Below, piece by piece: positions 1 to 11,407 of a DNA stretch of 64,000 nucleotides (positions are counted from its first letter, which is position 1; every line of letters starts with the position of its first letter). Source of the DNA: Agelas oroides (lineage: Eukaryota > Porifera > Demospongiae > Agelasida > Agelasidae); NCBI GenBank assembly GCA_949130485.1, contig OX422194.1, forward strand, positions 202,883 through 266,882, written 5' to 3'. The notes under the pieces are model-generated. The model searched no databases and was not told the DNA's origin. It saw nothing but the letters and a program-made list of their open reading frames with translations. The position numbers were made by a program, and so were the translations under genes.

Positions 1-86
1 TGTTCTCATTAGCAAGCTCTCAGTTCAGAGGGAGCAGTTTAAGACGGTCTAGCCATTTCAGATCTTGTTTATTTCCCTCCATCCAG

Positions 87-1645
87 CGGAGGTGCTGCGT
101 TGGGGAAAGACATATTGGCAGGTGGCTGCAGAGCAGGCAGAACGCCCAAAGGTGGACATTGAAGTGGATGCTCAAATTGAGGGGAGCCTTGCGGCAGAGG
201 CTAGCCTGGTGGTGCTAGACTCACTGGAACTTCTGGTGCAGACCGTCTCCTTGCAAAGCATGCTTGGAAAGGTGGGCTCTTATTGGAGATATGTTTGTGC
301 ATAGTAAACACTGTTGCAAGCTATGTTACCATTAAAGCTACTATTGACATCATGTTACACCAACTAACATTACATTACATTAATGCACATGTTACACCAA
401 CTAACATTACATTACATACATTAATGCACATGTTACACCAACTAACATTACATTACATACATTAATGCACATGTTACACCAACTAACATTACATTACATA
501 ATGCACATGTTACGCCAACTAACATTACATTACATACATTAATGCACATGTTACGCCAACTAACATTACATTACATAATGCACATGTTACGCCAACTAAC
601 ATTACATTACATAATGCACATGTTACGCCAACTAACATTACAGTACATACATTAATGCACATGTTACACCAACTAACATTACATTACATACATTAATGCA
701 CGTTACGCCAACTAACATTACATTACATAATGCACATGTTACGCCAACTAACATTACATTACATAATGCACATGTTACGCCAACTAACATTACATTACAT
801 ACATTAATGCACATGTTACGCCAACTAACATTACATTACATACATTAATGCACATGTTACGCCAACTAACATTACATTACATACATTAATGCACATGTTA
901 CACCAACTAACATTACATTACATAATGCACATGTTACGCCAACTAACATTACATTACATACATTAATGCACATGTTACACCAACTAACATTACATTACAT
1001 ACATTAATGCACATGTTACACCAACTAACATTACATTACATACATTAATGCACATGTTACACCAACTAACATTACATTACATACATTAATGCACATGTTA
1101 CGCCAACTAACATTACATTACATACATTAATGCACATGTTACGCCAACTAACATTACATTACATACATTAATGCACATGTTACGCCAACTAACGTTAACC
1201 ATCACTGCTGTATACTTGTCTTCTTCAGGCGCTGGAGGTTCTACTTCATCTGATGGGCACCAACCAGAGCACTGAGGTCATGCGGAACCTTTTTGCCACG
1301 CAGCGGGCCATTGTCTCCAAATTCCCCGAGCTGGTCTTCTTTGAGGAGACAGAGCAGTGCTCAGAGCTGTGTGCCCGTCTCCTGCGTCACTGTAGCTCCT
1401 CGGTGCCAGACATCCGGGCTTGGGCCTGTGCGTCCCTCTACCTCCTCATGAGACAAAACTTTGAACTGGGAAATGTGAGCACTGATAGCATGATGTCTCA
1501 TATTGCTTCCTGGAGGGAGGGGGGAGGGGGGTGTGGTAATTGTGGAGTGAGTCTGTGTTGCTTTCTCCTGTAGACGTTTGCACGTGTGAAGGTGCAAGTG
1601 ACGGTTGCTCTGTCCTCTATTGTGGCTGGCACCTCTGTGAGTCAG

Positions 1646-1681
<36 letters not shown>

Positions 1682-4600
1682 TACTGACACACCATTCTCC
1701 AACATGTTCACAGTCCTTCAATGAGCACCATCTTCGTCGCTCACTAAAGACCCTCATCTCCTATGCGAGCAACGACCACGAGATGATAGAAACCACCTTT
1801 CCCTTACAAGTGAGAGTGACAGCTCCTCCATACACTAGGAGGTTGCAAGCCATGGTTTACATTTGGTGCTATTCTACAGGTGAAGGAGCTGTCCCTGAAC
1901 CTGCATCGGATCCTGCTGGATACAGTCAAGATGCAGGAATTTCAGGATGTGGGTTCATTGGTTTAGTCCCTGTAGCCACTGATCAGTTTCCTTTTCTCTC
2001 CTCTCTCGCTCTCTCTCTCCCCTCTTTTTATTCTTCTCTCCCCCTCCTTTCCCTCCCCTTCCCCTCCTCCTTCCCCCCGCCTCCTTCCCTCACACCACAC
2101 TAGGATCCAGAGATGCTTGTGGACCTCATGTATCGTATATCAAAAGGGTGAGTCTACAACACTGCTCCACGTCCTCCTTTTGCTTCAAGTGCTGTATGTA
2201 CAAATGTTACATGTGAGGTGCATTGCTGTATTTGCAGGTACCAAAATTCTCCTGACCTCCGGCTGACCTGGCTGCAGTACATGGCTGAGAAGCATAACTC
2301 AGTATGTTGACTACCACCCCCCCTCACCTTTCCTCCTCCCTCGTCACCCCCTCCCTTCTCCACACACCTTTCCCTCCACAGCGGGAGAACTACACGGAGT
2401 CAGCCATGTGTCTGGTGCATGCAGCCGCACTGGTGGCAGAGTATCTCTACCTCTTGGAGGGCCGACCACATCTCCCAGTGGGCTGCGTTGCCTTCCAACG
2501 CATCACTCCGAACATCCTTGAGGAGAGTGCTGTCTCCGATGACATCATTACACCCGTGAGTGGGGACTCTGGTGATGGGTGTGGTGTGGGATGAGGGGAT
2601 GCGTTGTGTGTGTATGTATGCCCTACAATGTGCATGTCATGCCCCCTCCACATATCCCCCCCACACACCCCACCCACACACACACAAACACATTACACAT
2701 ACCTCATACATCATGTACCACACACACACACCTCACACACCATGCACACAGGAGGAAGAAGGTATTTGTACGAGCAAGTACTTCTCAGAAAACGGTCTCG
2801 TTGAACTGCTAGAGAAAGCGGCTGAACACTTCAAGGAAGCTCAGCTGTACGAGGCAGTAAATGAGGTGTACAAACTGGTCTTGCCAATCTATGAGGCCAA
2901 GCGATCTCACCAGGATGTGGAGAGGGTCTACCGCATGCTCTCCGAGTGTTACAAAGAGCTGGTCAAAAAGGGGGAACATCGATTCCTTGGGTCGTACTTC
3001 CGTGTTGGGTTTTATGGCCTGCTGTTTGGAGACCTGGATACTCAGGAGTTCATTTATAAGGAGGCAGCCCTCACACGTCTTGGAGAGTTCTCTATCAACT
3101 TACAGGTACATGAGGTGGAGGGAGGAGGGGAGAGGAGGGGCATGAATTTATTATCAAACGTAGGCGTTGTGTCTCGGTAACTTCATCATGTTCACCTTCA
3201 AACATGGCTACGTTGGCTGTCTCTCTTCTCTGCAGAAACTGTATGCAGACAAGTTGGGAACTGACAAAGTCGAGCTGCTGAAGGAGTCTGGTGATGAAAA
3301 ATTATCCTCCTTGGACCCTGCCAAGGTCAGTCTCTAGCTTCATTCCCAGGCCATGTGGCCCTCCTCCCACATGGCCTGGGAACATAATCTTTGCTGAGTA
3401 GGGAGGCCTCACATACTTGTTCAGCACAACTCTTTCCTCCGACTTCAACACACACACACACACCAGGGGTTCATTCGGGTGACCTATGTTGAGCCCTACT
3501 TTCAACACACACACACACCAGGGGTTCATTCGGGTGACCTATGTTGAGCCCTACTTTCAACACACACACACACCAGGGGTTCATTCGGGTGACCTATGTT
3601 GAGCCCTACTTTCAACACACACACACACCAGGGGTTCATTCGGGTGACCTATGTTGAGCCCTACTTTCAACACACACACACACACCAGGGGTTCATTCGG
3701 GTGACCTATGTTGAGCCCTACTTTCAACACACACACACACCAGGGGTTCATTCGGGTGACCTATGTTGAGCCCTACTTTCAACACACACACACACCAGGG
3801 GTTCATTCGGGTGACCTATGTTGAGCCCTACTTTCAACACACACACACACCAGGGGTTCATTCGGGTGACCTATGTTGAGCCCTACTTTGAGGACTGGGA
3901 GTCAAAGGAGAGGGTGACCGTCTTTGACAAATCATTCAACATCCGTACGCCACTTGCATGAACACTATATAGTCATCTTATGTGTCTGTATTCATGAGGA
4001 TAAATTAAACTGCTGGTGTGCATCTATGATGTTCGCAGGTCGTTTTGTGTTCAGCACTCCGTACACGGCCACCGGCAAGGCACATGGAGATATAACTGAG
4101 CAGTGCATGCGCAAGACGATTATCACGACACAAGAGTCCTTCCCGTACGTCAAGAGAAGAAGCAAAGTGATCCAGACAGAGAAGGTAGGCCTAGCTGTGC
4201 CCAATGTACAGGTAGGGTTGAAATTGCTGCTCTCTCATTCCTCCTCTCTTTTCCTTTTCTCTTCTTCCTCCTTTTCCCTCTCTCTTGTCTCCTTCCTCCC
4301 TCCTCTTCTCTCCTCCCTCTTCTCTCCTCCCTCCTCCCTCCTCTTTCCTCCCTCCTCTTTCCTCCCTCTTCTCTCCTCCCTCCTCCCTCCTCTTTCCTCC
4401 CTCCTCTTTCCTCCCTCCTCTTTCCTCCCTCTTCTCTCCTCCTTCCTCCCTCCTCTTTCCTCCCTCTTCTCTCCTCCCTCCTCCCTCCTCTTTCCTCCCT
4501 CCTCTTTCCTCCCTCTTCTCTCCTCCCTCCTCCCTCCTCTTTCCTCCCTCCTCCTTCCTCCCTCCTCTTTCCTCCCTCTTCTCTCCTCCCTCCTCCCTCC

Positions 4601-5553
4601 TCCCTCCTCCCTCCTCTTCCTCCTGTCCCTCAGATGGATCTCAACCCGCTCGAGGTGGCCATCCTGGGTATGCAGGACAAGATCAGGAGCATCAAAAAAA
4701 CCCTCCGGCAGCAGCCGCCAGACGGGAAGCTACTGCAGATGCAGTTACAGGGAGGCATTGCTACCGCTGTCAACCAGGTCAGCTCCAGCCATGCAATGTA
4801 GCCATCACAGTAATATACATCATTTAGATCGTTTTCATGGGGTGTGGTTTTGTTAAAGTATTCACTTGTGGAAGACAACAAGCAAACCTGTGCGCAGCTG
4901 CGTGCTAACTGCAGACAAACAAGTGTTCATCGATCCTCACAGTTAGTGAGATACAAAGAAGCTTCCATAGGTGGAAGGTCAACTGTTGTGTGATTGCCCA
5001 CTGGAGTGGTTGGCTACACCCAATTGGAAACCATCCACAGTGTAGAGTGTACCTGATGTGTCTCTGTTAGTGAAGTGTACTCGCTCCTCTCCCAGGGCCC
5101 TTTTGCAATAGCCAAGAGTTTCCTGGATATCCCACCATCAGAGCACACCCATCTTCATCGCAGACTCAAGGTCTGCTTTAAGGACTTCACCAGAAGGTGG
5201 GTGATCACTTCACACTGCCATACATGATGTCAGGTGGTTATCTCTTCTCCACTCCCCCTTCCCCTCTCCTCTCCTACCCTCCCTCTCCTCTTTCTCCTCT
5301 CCTCTTTCTCCCCTCCCTCCTCTCCTCTCTTCCCCTCTCCTCTTTCTCCTCTCCCCTCTCCTTCCCTCTCTTCTCCTCCCCTCCCTCCTCTCCTCTCTTC
5401 CCCAGATGTGAGGAAGCACTTGAGGTGAACAAGCGTATGATCACAGAAGAACAACACGACTATCAGCGTGAGCTGCAGCGCAAGTTCCGAGACTTCCGTG
5501 ACAAGCTAGAGCCCATGGTTAGCACCAAGAAGAAACACAAGAGGACAAGGTAG
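87..5553 (+). CDS. DOCK7: DOCK6/7/8-like guanine nucleotide exchange factor, 3' part
   Basis: C-terminal part of a dedicator-of-cytokinesis protein of the DOCK-C subfamily, a GEF for Rac/Cdc42. The 5' part lies off the left edge. Exons, in phase: 87-271, 1229-1474, 1574-1636, 1714-1809, 1880-1948, 2104-2147, 2238-2301, 2382-2555, 2752-3105, 3236-3325, 3854-3944, 4039-4184, 4634-4777, 5096-5196, 5406-5553. Family landmarks are [54 protein letters not shown] and VNQGP. The last holds the conserved nucleotide-sensor valine of the DHR-2 (DOCKER) catalytic domain. The final coding exon ends KKHKRTR then TAG at 5551; the same point is a good donor (AAG/GTAGGT), so a spliced alternative tail is possible. 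Exon 3854-3944 is preceded by seven partial copies of itself. Family assignment is firm; the choice among DOCK6, 7 and 8 is not meaningful in a non-vertebrate. Confidence 0.93.
350..1195. repeat. Minisatellite in DOCK intron, ~41-bp unit
   Basis: Roughly 20 tandem copies of an AT-rich unit built on ACATTACATTACATACATTA followed by ATGCACATGTTACRCCAACTA. Shorter ~35-bp variants lack one ACATTA. The array fills most of the intron between exons 87-271 and 1229-1474. The variants are interspersed rather than clustered, as expected from unequal exchange. Confidence 0.95.
3334..3390. mobile_element. Foldback element copy (CATTCCCAGGC type) in DOCK intron
   Basis: The arm CATTCCCAGGCCATGTGG is followed after a few bases by its near reverse complement, ending GGCCTGGGAAC. 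It is one member of a dispersed short inverted-repeat family in this window and sits directly upstream of the decoy-acceptor array. Confidence 0.7.
3440..3890 (+). repeat. 55-bp tandem array carrying copies of a DOCK exon start and its splice acceptor
   Basis: Eight copies start at 3467, 3522, 3577, 3632, 3689, 3744, 3799 and 3854. Spacing is 55 bp, once 57. Each has a CA microsatellite, an acceptor ending CACCAG, then 36 nt identical to the start of the DHR-2 exon coding [12 protein letters not shown]. Only the last copy continues into the rest of the exon (GAGGACTGGG). The others return to the CA tract. Since 55 is not a multiple of three, use of an upstream acceptor runs into TGA in the next copy. 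Confidence 0.95.
4240..4625 (+). repeat. Polypyrimidine (TCC/CTCTTTCC) tract in DOCK intron
   Basis: Almost 400 nt of C/T-only sequence with repeats of CCTCCTCTTTCCTCCCT runs up to the acceptor at 4633. It doubles as an extreme polypyrimidine tract for that acceptor. Long open reading frames across it are low-complexity artefacts. Confidence 0.9.
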
Positions 5554-5645
5554 GTCAAAGGTCAAAGGTCAAGGGAAGAAGTGCCACTATTCTTCACCTC
5601 ACCCTTCTCTCCACTTTACACACACACACACACACACACACACAG

Positions 5646-5709
5646 GGATAGGGCTTTACTAAACATTGCAAGTGCCCGCAGTTCGCGGCTGTATAGCGGA
5701 AATGATTGA
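5646..5709 (+). CDS. Possible alternative last exon of the DOCK gene
   Basis: If the AAG/GTAGGT donor at 5549/5550 is used instead of the TAG stop, the acceptor ending CACACACAG at 5645 joins in phase. The reading then goes on for about 20 codons (RDRALLNIASARSSRLYSG) to TGA at 5707-5709. The intron would be only 96 bp, mostly a CA repeat. Supported by phase and splice consensus only; no family similarity. Confidence 0.35.
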
Positions 5710-6255
5710 ACACAATATCGATCACTATCACAGCAATCACGTCTTCCCTCGCCATCATTGCTAGTATGTAGTTCTAGTTTATTTCATTCACACACAAATC
5801 CCTCACATTCTTTTGTACACGCAGCGAATGAAATCCACTTTTTGTAAATGTAAAACACACAGTGCCGAATTCTCCTTCCAATAACATACCACTAAGATTG
5901 TCACCATCGTGAGGAGGACACAGGAGCTTTACTAGCCTCGTCCCCAGGCCACTCTCAGATTTTATCTCGTATCTGGGAGTTTTCTCCACAGCTGTGGGAG
6001 TGGCCTGGGGACAAGGCTAGAGCTTTACCACTACCAAGATGGCCTCCATTAAAATTATAAGGATGTAACTAGCTGTGCCAAGGGCCATTCCTAACAACTA
6101 TTTCCAGTTTGCCGCAAACTTTAGATTATCAAACTGGAGGCAGGAAAGCCCTGGGAAGGTGAACTGATACATGTACTTACATGCATGTTGCAAACTTTCT
6201 AAAACCACCTTATTCCTATGCCACTCCCCCACACTATACAACTTCAGACAAATTA
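5710..6255. other. Convergent DOCK / RPL37 intergenic region
   Basis: No coding signal was seen. It holds a foldback copy at 5932-6020, whose arms CTAGCCTCGTCCCCAGGCCA and TGGCCTGGGGACAAGGCTAG face each other, and otherwise AT-rich sequence serving as 3' flank of both genes. Confidence 0.7.
5932..6020. mobile_element. Foldback element copy, DOCK/RPL37 intergenic
   Basis: A near-perfect ~20-nt terminal inverted repeat beginning CTAGCCTCGTCCCCAGGCCA encloses about 50 nt. It is a member of the window-wide family and the cleanest example of its termini. Confidence 0.8.
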
Positions 6256-6261
6256 TTTATT
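6256..6261 (-). terminator. Polyadenylation signal for RPL37
   Basis: AATAAA on the minus strand (TTTATT on plus), about 50 nt past the RPL37 stop codon. Position and sequence fit. Confidence 0.75.
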
Positions 6262-6312
6262 AAAATTTCATTTTTACAAGGCACATTGAGAAGGCATTAA
6301 CAGTCTGTTCTC

Positions 6313-6922
6313 TCATGAGGTTGGCTGGTCTGCCTTGGACTGTCTGGGCTTGCGTAGCTTGGCTTGCTTCCCCTCCTGAAAACTATTTCTGAACCGTCTG
6401 TAAACTTTTCTCAAGTATCGAAGACGGCCGGTGCCAGTGGTACGTCTTCGCTTGGCCTTCTCACTCCAATTAACTGTCAGGGAAAAAAGGAGACAGATTA
6501 AAGTTCATAAGAACTCCGAACACTGAAAACAGCAATGGAACCCAGCTTGGCCCATTCCATAACTAAATGCTTGCACTAGCTAGGACTTCGACTCTTAATA
6601 ATGCACACCCTTCATGCAGACATTGGTCTCCTTTCCAGCTAGCACACTTACATTTCCTCTTTCTGGCTGAGGGGTATCCGCAGCTCGCACATGTTTTCTT
6701 CTGTATGTGGTAGGACGTCCGGCTACATCTCACACACAGCGTGTGCGACTTATTCTGACGTTTGCCAAAACTCGATGTTCCTTTGGTCTAAGAGGGAATA
6801 AGAATACAAAACCATAACCGGAATTAAAATCCACGGTAGTCCTGCTACTTCAGTCGGCAGAGACTCTATTGACCACCGATAGGACGAGAAACCAAAGGAT
6901 CACTTCTTCACATGCTTACCAT
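6313..6922 (-). CDS. RPL37: 60S ribosomal protein L37 (eL37)
   Basis: Three exons on the minus strand: 6920-6922 (the ATG alone), 6652-6787 and 6313-6473. They make a 99-residue protein against about 97 in vertebrates. The start [18 protein letters not shown] and the zinc-binding pairs CVRC and CASC match eL37, a small rRNA-binding zinc protein of the large subunit. The middle [21 protein letters not shown] and the basic tail are typical. A first intron immediately after the ATG is also found in vertebrate RPL37, which decides the start: ATG/GTAAGC at 6914-6922. The 5' leader carries a pyrimidine run (CTTTTCC) like a TOP motif. Identification is secure. Confidence 0.97.
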
Positions 6923-6934
6923 TATACGGAGCTG

Positions 6935-6970
6935 CTGTTCGGAAAAGAATACCCCTGCGCATGCGTGGTA
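6935..6970 (-). promoter_or_regulatory. RPL37 core promoter: TOP-like start and NRF-1-type palindrome
   Basis: Read on the minus strand, ATTCTTTTCC lies about 20 nt before the ATG and resembles a terminal oligopyrimidine start. About 10-20 nt further upstream is CGCATGCGC, the palindromic core of an NRF-1-type site. The arrangement is seen in sequence; function is inferred. Confidence 0.5.
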
Positions 6971-6989
6971 GCTTTAATTCTGTCTCGTT

Positions 6990-7452
6990 CCCAGCCTCCC
7001 GCCCATAGGTACGAGTCCGGGTTCCGTCAATGCTGAGGTCATGGCTTGCTAGCCTCGTTCCCAGGCTCCTCCGCTCCAGAACGCGATATTGAAGTTGTAC
7101 ACGCGGAGAGAGCCTGGTATTTATTCTCACGTGAGAACCCTCAAAGGTAGAGAGGGGGTAGAGAGACCTTAATTGAGCGTGGGCGTACCCGAGACTCAGA
7201 ACAGGAAAAAGAGTGAAGGTAGCGGCCAACTTACTACATGTATCTAGTTATCGGGGGTTGAATATCATACACACCGAGCGTTGAACGCACAGTTGGTTGA
7301 AAAACGCCTCGTTCCCAGGCTCCTCCGCTCCAGAACGCGATATTGAAGTTGTACACGCGGAGAGAGCCTGGTATTTATTCTCACGTGAGAACCCTCAAAG
7401 GTAGAGAGGGGGTAGAGAGACTTTCTGTTTTAGTCCTATTTCGATTACGTTG
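6990..7452. repeat. Duplicated ~120-bp segment containing a foldback arm
   Basis: The segment from about 7052 (CTCGTTCCCAGGCTCCTCCG) to 7170 (ending GGGGGTAGAGAGA) recurs almost exactly at about 7308-7422. Each copy contains the foldback arms CCCAGGCTCCTCCGC and GCGGAGAGAGCCTGG. No gene was seen. The first copy lies in the RPL37 upstream region. Confidence 0.85.
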
Positions 7453-7454
7453 TC

Positions 7455-8226
7455 GGAGTGAATAATGTCCCCCCGTGAATAATGTCCCCCCGGACATTAT
7501 TCACTAGTGAATATTGTCCCCCCGGACATTATTCACCGGTGAATAATGTCCCCTCTAGTGAATAATGTCCCCCCTCGTACATGCGCTTTCAAGGTGGTGT
7601 GCGGGCAAGGTGTCTGCGATTTTTATTTGCTAAGCTCAGAGCACTACAACTGGCAGCCGGGAACATGCATGGACCTGACAACAGCAGCGTGACCCACAAT
7701 CCGAGGTTAAATACAGCTCGCAAAGATACGCTTTGTCTCGCGTGGCCAGATCCAACTGCGAGATTAGCCTCGTAGGCTCGTACCCAGGCCTTCTGGACTT
7801 GTGTTTCACGGAAGCTTACCTTTCAGGCTTCTTTCCCTGTGTTGGCACTGCAAGCGACAAATGTCGGGTAAGAATGTCCAGGGTAAGAGTCTAGGAGACA
7901 TCTGCATAAATCATCCCCAACTCCACTATCTATGCATAAATCGAGTGTGTGCCAAGAACGCCGTACGCATGGCTCCATAATCTTGCAAACCCGGGGGCTG
8001 TGTGGTTATTGAGGCCACTCCACTGGAATTACTTGCTTGTTTCAAAATGAACTCATCTTCCCACCTACTAGTGCCTGAATCCTTTCTTCTTCTAGGGGGG
8101 ACAATATTCACTGAGGGGGGACATTATTCACCGGTGAATAATGTCCTAGGGGGACAATATTCACTAGTGAATAATGTCCGGGGGGACATTATTCACCAGT
8201 GAATAATGTCCGGGGGGACATTTTTG
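7455..8226. mobile_element. Non-autonomous DNA element with clustered inverted GTGAATAATGTCCCCCC ends
   Basis: Both ends are clusters of the same 17-nt word in alternating orientation: 7459-7577 and 8093-8225. Each cluster contains palindromes such as GGACATTATTCACCGGTGAA. The two clusters are inverted relative to each other and enclose about 520 bp with no recognisable protein. The layout resembles a MITE or foldback transposon with subterminal repeats. No target-site duplication was identified. Confidence 0.65.
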
Positions 8227-8230
8227 GGGG

Positions 8231-8508
8231 GGACACTGTACACTATGACAACTGTCATGCCTACGTAGAATAGATACCAGGCTCTCCACGCGTGTACAAC
8301 TCGCGTTCCGGGAGAGCCTGGGAACGAGGCTAATGGCTTGCCACGTCGACGCCATTGACAGGGCAATCGCGGCGTTGAAGTGGCAGGCATCTATAAAACT
8401 CCCTTGGTTTATTTTCCAGCACTGTATAATGTATTTAATCGAGAGTACAAATAAAAAGGCTTTACGTTTCTACTGCAAAAAGCCCCTGAGTTTTATTATA
8501 CACGAAGC
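8231..8508. other. Upstream region of FBXO4
   Basis: Begins with an inverted copy of the foldback element at 8277-8334 (CCAGGCTCTCCACGCG ... GAGCCTGGGAACGAGGCTA). The remaining ~170 bp before the FBXO4 ATG is AT-rich and presumably holds promoter and 5' UTR. No TATA box or coding signal was recognised. Confidence 0.5.
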
Positions 8509-10338
8509 ATGTTGGCAGTGGATCGTGCAGTGTACGCAGAAAGCAGCTTTGCATTTCCGTCAAGTGCACTGCAACAATTTATACACGATCCACTTCTCTA
8601 CATCTCAAAATGGTATAGCACTAACCCCTCGCGGGGAGCCGCAGAGCGCGCGCTTCCGAGACAGTCTAACGCTGCTGCAGTGAGACTGCACGAGAATGCG
8701 GAGAGTTGTCTGTCTTCGCTGAAGGCTGGAACTGCCTCTATCTTGCAACAGACAGAGAAAGAGGTGCACCTACTGACGCTACCTGTGAGTTGTTCCGTCT
8801 CTGTCTGCGGCGAGCCCCGCCCACTTGCATTCATGTCTCCATCAGACTGTGATCTGGCTCTTCATTTGGTATGAAATGTACACAGGTAGGGGTCCATCTG
8901 CACATTTTCTCCTTCCTGGATGCTCGGTCACTGTGCCGGCTCTCCCAGACTTGCGGCTACCTCCATTCCCTGGCTGGAGACCCTCTGTTATGGACTCGGA
9001 TGTTGAGGAGAGATGTACACACGTGGAGGGTCATTGGACACCTCTCCCACCCAAAGGTCTATGAGGACGCATCCTCCGATCTCTCACCAAAACAGATGTG
9101 AGAACAAGACATAGCCTCATCCCAAGCCCCCCACCTGCTTTCCATCAATTGTGGAAAGCTGAGTGGGGGCTTGGGAAGATAGCCAAGCAGAACAGGTCTA
9201 TAAACATTTTAATGATGCACGACCAATTGTATAACCTCTTGTATATCTCCTCTCAGCTACAGCAACTGTTGTCAGAACCACAACGCCCTTCCGTGCCGCT
9301 CCTTTACACAGCCACTCATGAGCCGGCTGAAGTCCCTTGTGCATCGAATCCAAGGCCACGTCCCACGTGTGCTGGTGTTTGGCTCTGGGCTAGAATCTCT
9401 TCCCTTTGTACGAACACTGATGTGGGAGCCTGCTTCTCCCTACCGACCCATCGGTCTCTGCCCAGGGAAAGAGGGTATGTATGGTGTGATGCTGTGCTGA
9501 TGAACTGAAACTGTGTAATATGTACACTCAATTATACATTCGCAGGTGTTGGCAGTGGTGTGTGTATCCATCACAGGAGTACGCCTGTCAACTTGATCAC
9601 ACTCTACACTGCAACCCGGTGAGCTGGAACTAAAACAAACATGCCCTTAGAAACTATTCATGTGCGCCTCTGACTAGCTTACCTGTGTCAGGCTGTGTGA
9701 CCTTCTTTCTTTCTGCAGTGCTGAGAGAAGGGCTGCTGCCATGGGGGCAGGGGTACGTATGAACAAGCTGGTATCTGCCTACAGCAATGAGAACTCAGAT
9801 GGCCCCGAGTTGACCCACACTGTGCAGGAGCTATGCCAGCAAGCCAGTGCCTTTGTCCTTGTTGTAGATGCTGGTAGGCTGGAGGAAGAAGGTCAGTAGA
9901 GAATTAGACGATGGGACATTATGCAATTAGTTACTGCAGATTCCATCATACGCAGCTCTGGACCTAGACCTGACTATGCTGGGTGCCATGCTCCGCTCTG
10001 GCTCACAAAACTCAGCATTGCTTGTACTGGCCTGTCGGATGGAGGAGCTATCACCAGCTCTGTCAACAGCACAGATGGCCGAGAGACTAAACCTCTGTGC
10101 TCTCACACACCCTTGGCAGGTTGGGGGGAATTGTATGTACTTGTAGTCGTAGTAACCACACTAATCTTACAGGTCATTCATAAGCTCTGAGGTATTTGTA
10201 CTAAGAATCTGACCTGTCATCCACAGTCTATTGTCATGCTGTTCTAATCTTGTATTTCAGGTTCGGTCTCTTGTGATCACAACATACAATGGCATCCAGG
10301 AAGGATTTGATTGGTTGTTAGCAGCTGCACACAGCTAA
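8509..10338 (+). CDS. FBXO4: F-box protein FBXO4-like, SCF ubiquitin ligase substrate receptor
   Basis: Exons 8509-8784, 8886-9097, 9257-9474, 9546-9618, 9719-9891, 9956-10119 and 10261-10338 join in phase to 397 residues, against about 387 in human FBXO4. The F-box is near residues 93-135 (HLHIFSFLDARSLCRLSQTC, then DPLLWTRMLRRD), the part that binds Skp1. The C-terminal half is the FBXO4 small-GTPase-like substrate domain: VLVFGSGLESLP, GVGSGVCIHH, VNLITLYTATR, LLVLACRMEE, and LNLCALTHPWQ followed by the final IQEGFDWLL helix. In mammals FBXO4 targets cyclin D1 and TRF1; conservation of those targets here is unknown. The gene ends about 180 bp from the convergent SPTLC1 stop, with a foldback copy between them. 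Confidence 0.92.
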
Positions 10339-10442
10339 TATTGCAAGCTATTCTGTTACGAACAAATAATTATGTACAACATAATGTACAGTGTATAATA
10401 AGATCAATGTTGCAGTCTTTGTCAAGAGTCATGTGCCTATTG

Positions 10443-10502
10443 CTAGCCTCATTCCCAGGCTCTCTCCACTAAGGAGGGGGAGAACCTGGGAATGAGGCTA
10501 CC
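10443..10502. mobile_element. Foldback element copy between FBXO4 and SPTLC1
   Basis: CTAGCCTCATTCCCAGGCTC and its inverse ending CTGGGAATGAGGCTA enclose about 25 nt. It lies between two convergent 3' ends, so it may be included in either 3' UTR. Confidence 0.85.
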
Positions 10503-10514
10503 TATAAAATGTTC

Positions 10515-11365
10515 CTATGCGAGGAATTTGGTTGCTGCTGCTCTGATGATGTGTGCTGCATGTGAGAGTTGTTCCTCCGTGTGCTCACTGCACACTGCCA
10601 GGCGGATGCTATGAGATCAGAGGAAGAGGGAGGAGAGAAGAGGATACTTCAAAACACACAAGATGCACGGAGAAAGATAGTCTGATTTTTGTACCTCCTC
10701 GGAATTTCATCATTTTATCGGCACAATCTGATTGGCTGATTTGGCAATTATCTCAAGAACCTGTACTGGGCTTCCACTTAGCTTTACTCATCAGACCTTT
10801 ACAGACCTACTTAGCACACCCTCCAATTTACTGAAACCAGCAAGCGACTTCAAAGGGTTAGCTTTCAGCGGAATCCATAACAACAGCTAGCCCATGTTGT
10901 GAGGATGTCGCCAGACCCTCCTTCCTCTTTGGAGAGGGTCTGCCTTGAACCATATCCTTGAACCATATCCTTGTACCCCATAACCCCTGATGTCCCTTCA
11001 AACACCTACCTCTGCCATTCCTCTGGACCTACCTTGGTGGTGGAAGGTTAGTCTCTTCCTGAAGGTACTTGGACGTGACCACGGCCACTCCATTGTCCAT
11101 GCACTCTTGTACAATCTGCTGTAGCAGTTGTTCACTGTCCTCCCGGGAGGAGGTGGGAGGCTGCGTGAGACAAAGGTGCAGCAGAGGACAGAACTCATAC
11201 CCACACACCTGCAGGCCTTCCACGCTGTGGGGGAAAGTGGTACATAGTGACAGCCAATCAAGTTTCTCACACTCACACCTGCACACCCACCCACACACTC
11301 ATCCCCCCTTTCTCCCCACACACACACTCACTCTCACCCTCCACACACCCACTTACTCTCACCCC

Positions 11366-11407
<42 letters not shown>

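Noticed and set aside
4103-4856. Ser/Leu/Pro-rich frames of over 200 codons in the DOCK region
   Set aside because: They read through a TCC-rich intron; the real exons 4039-4184 and 4634-4777 join cleanly across it.
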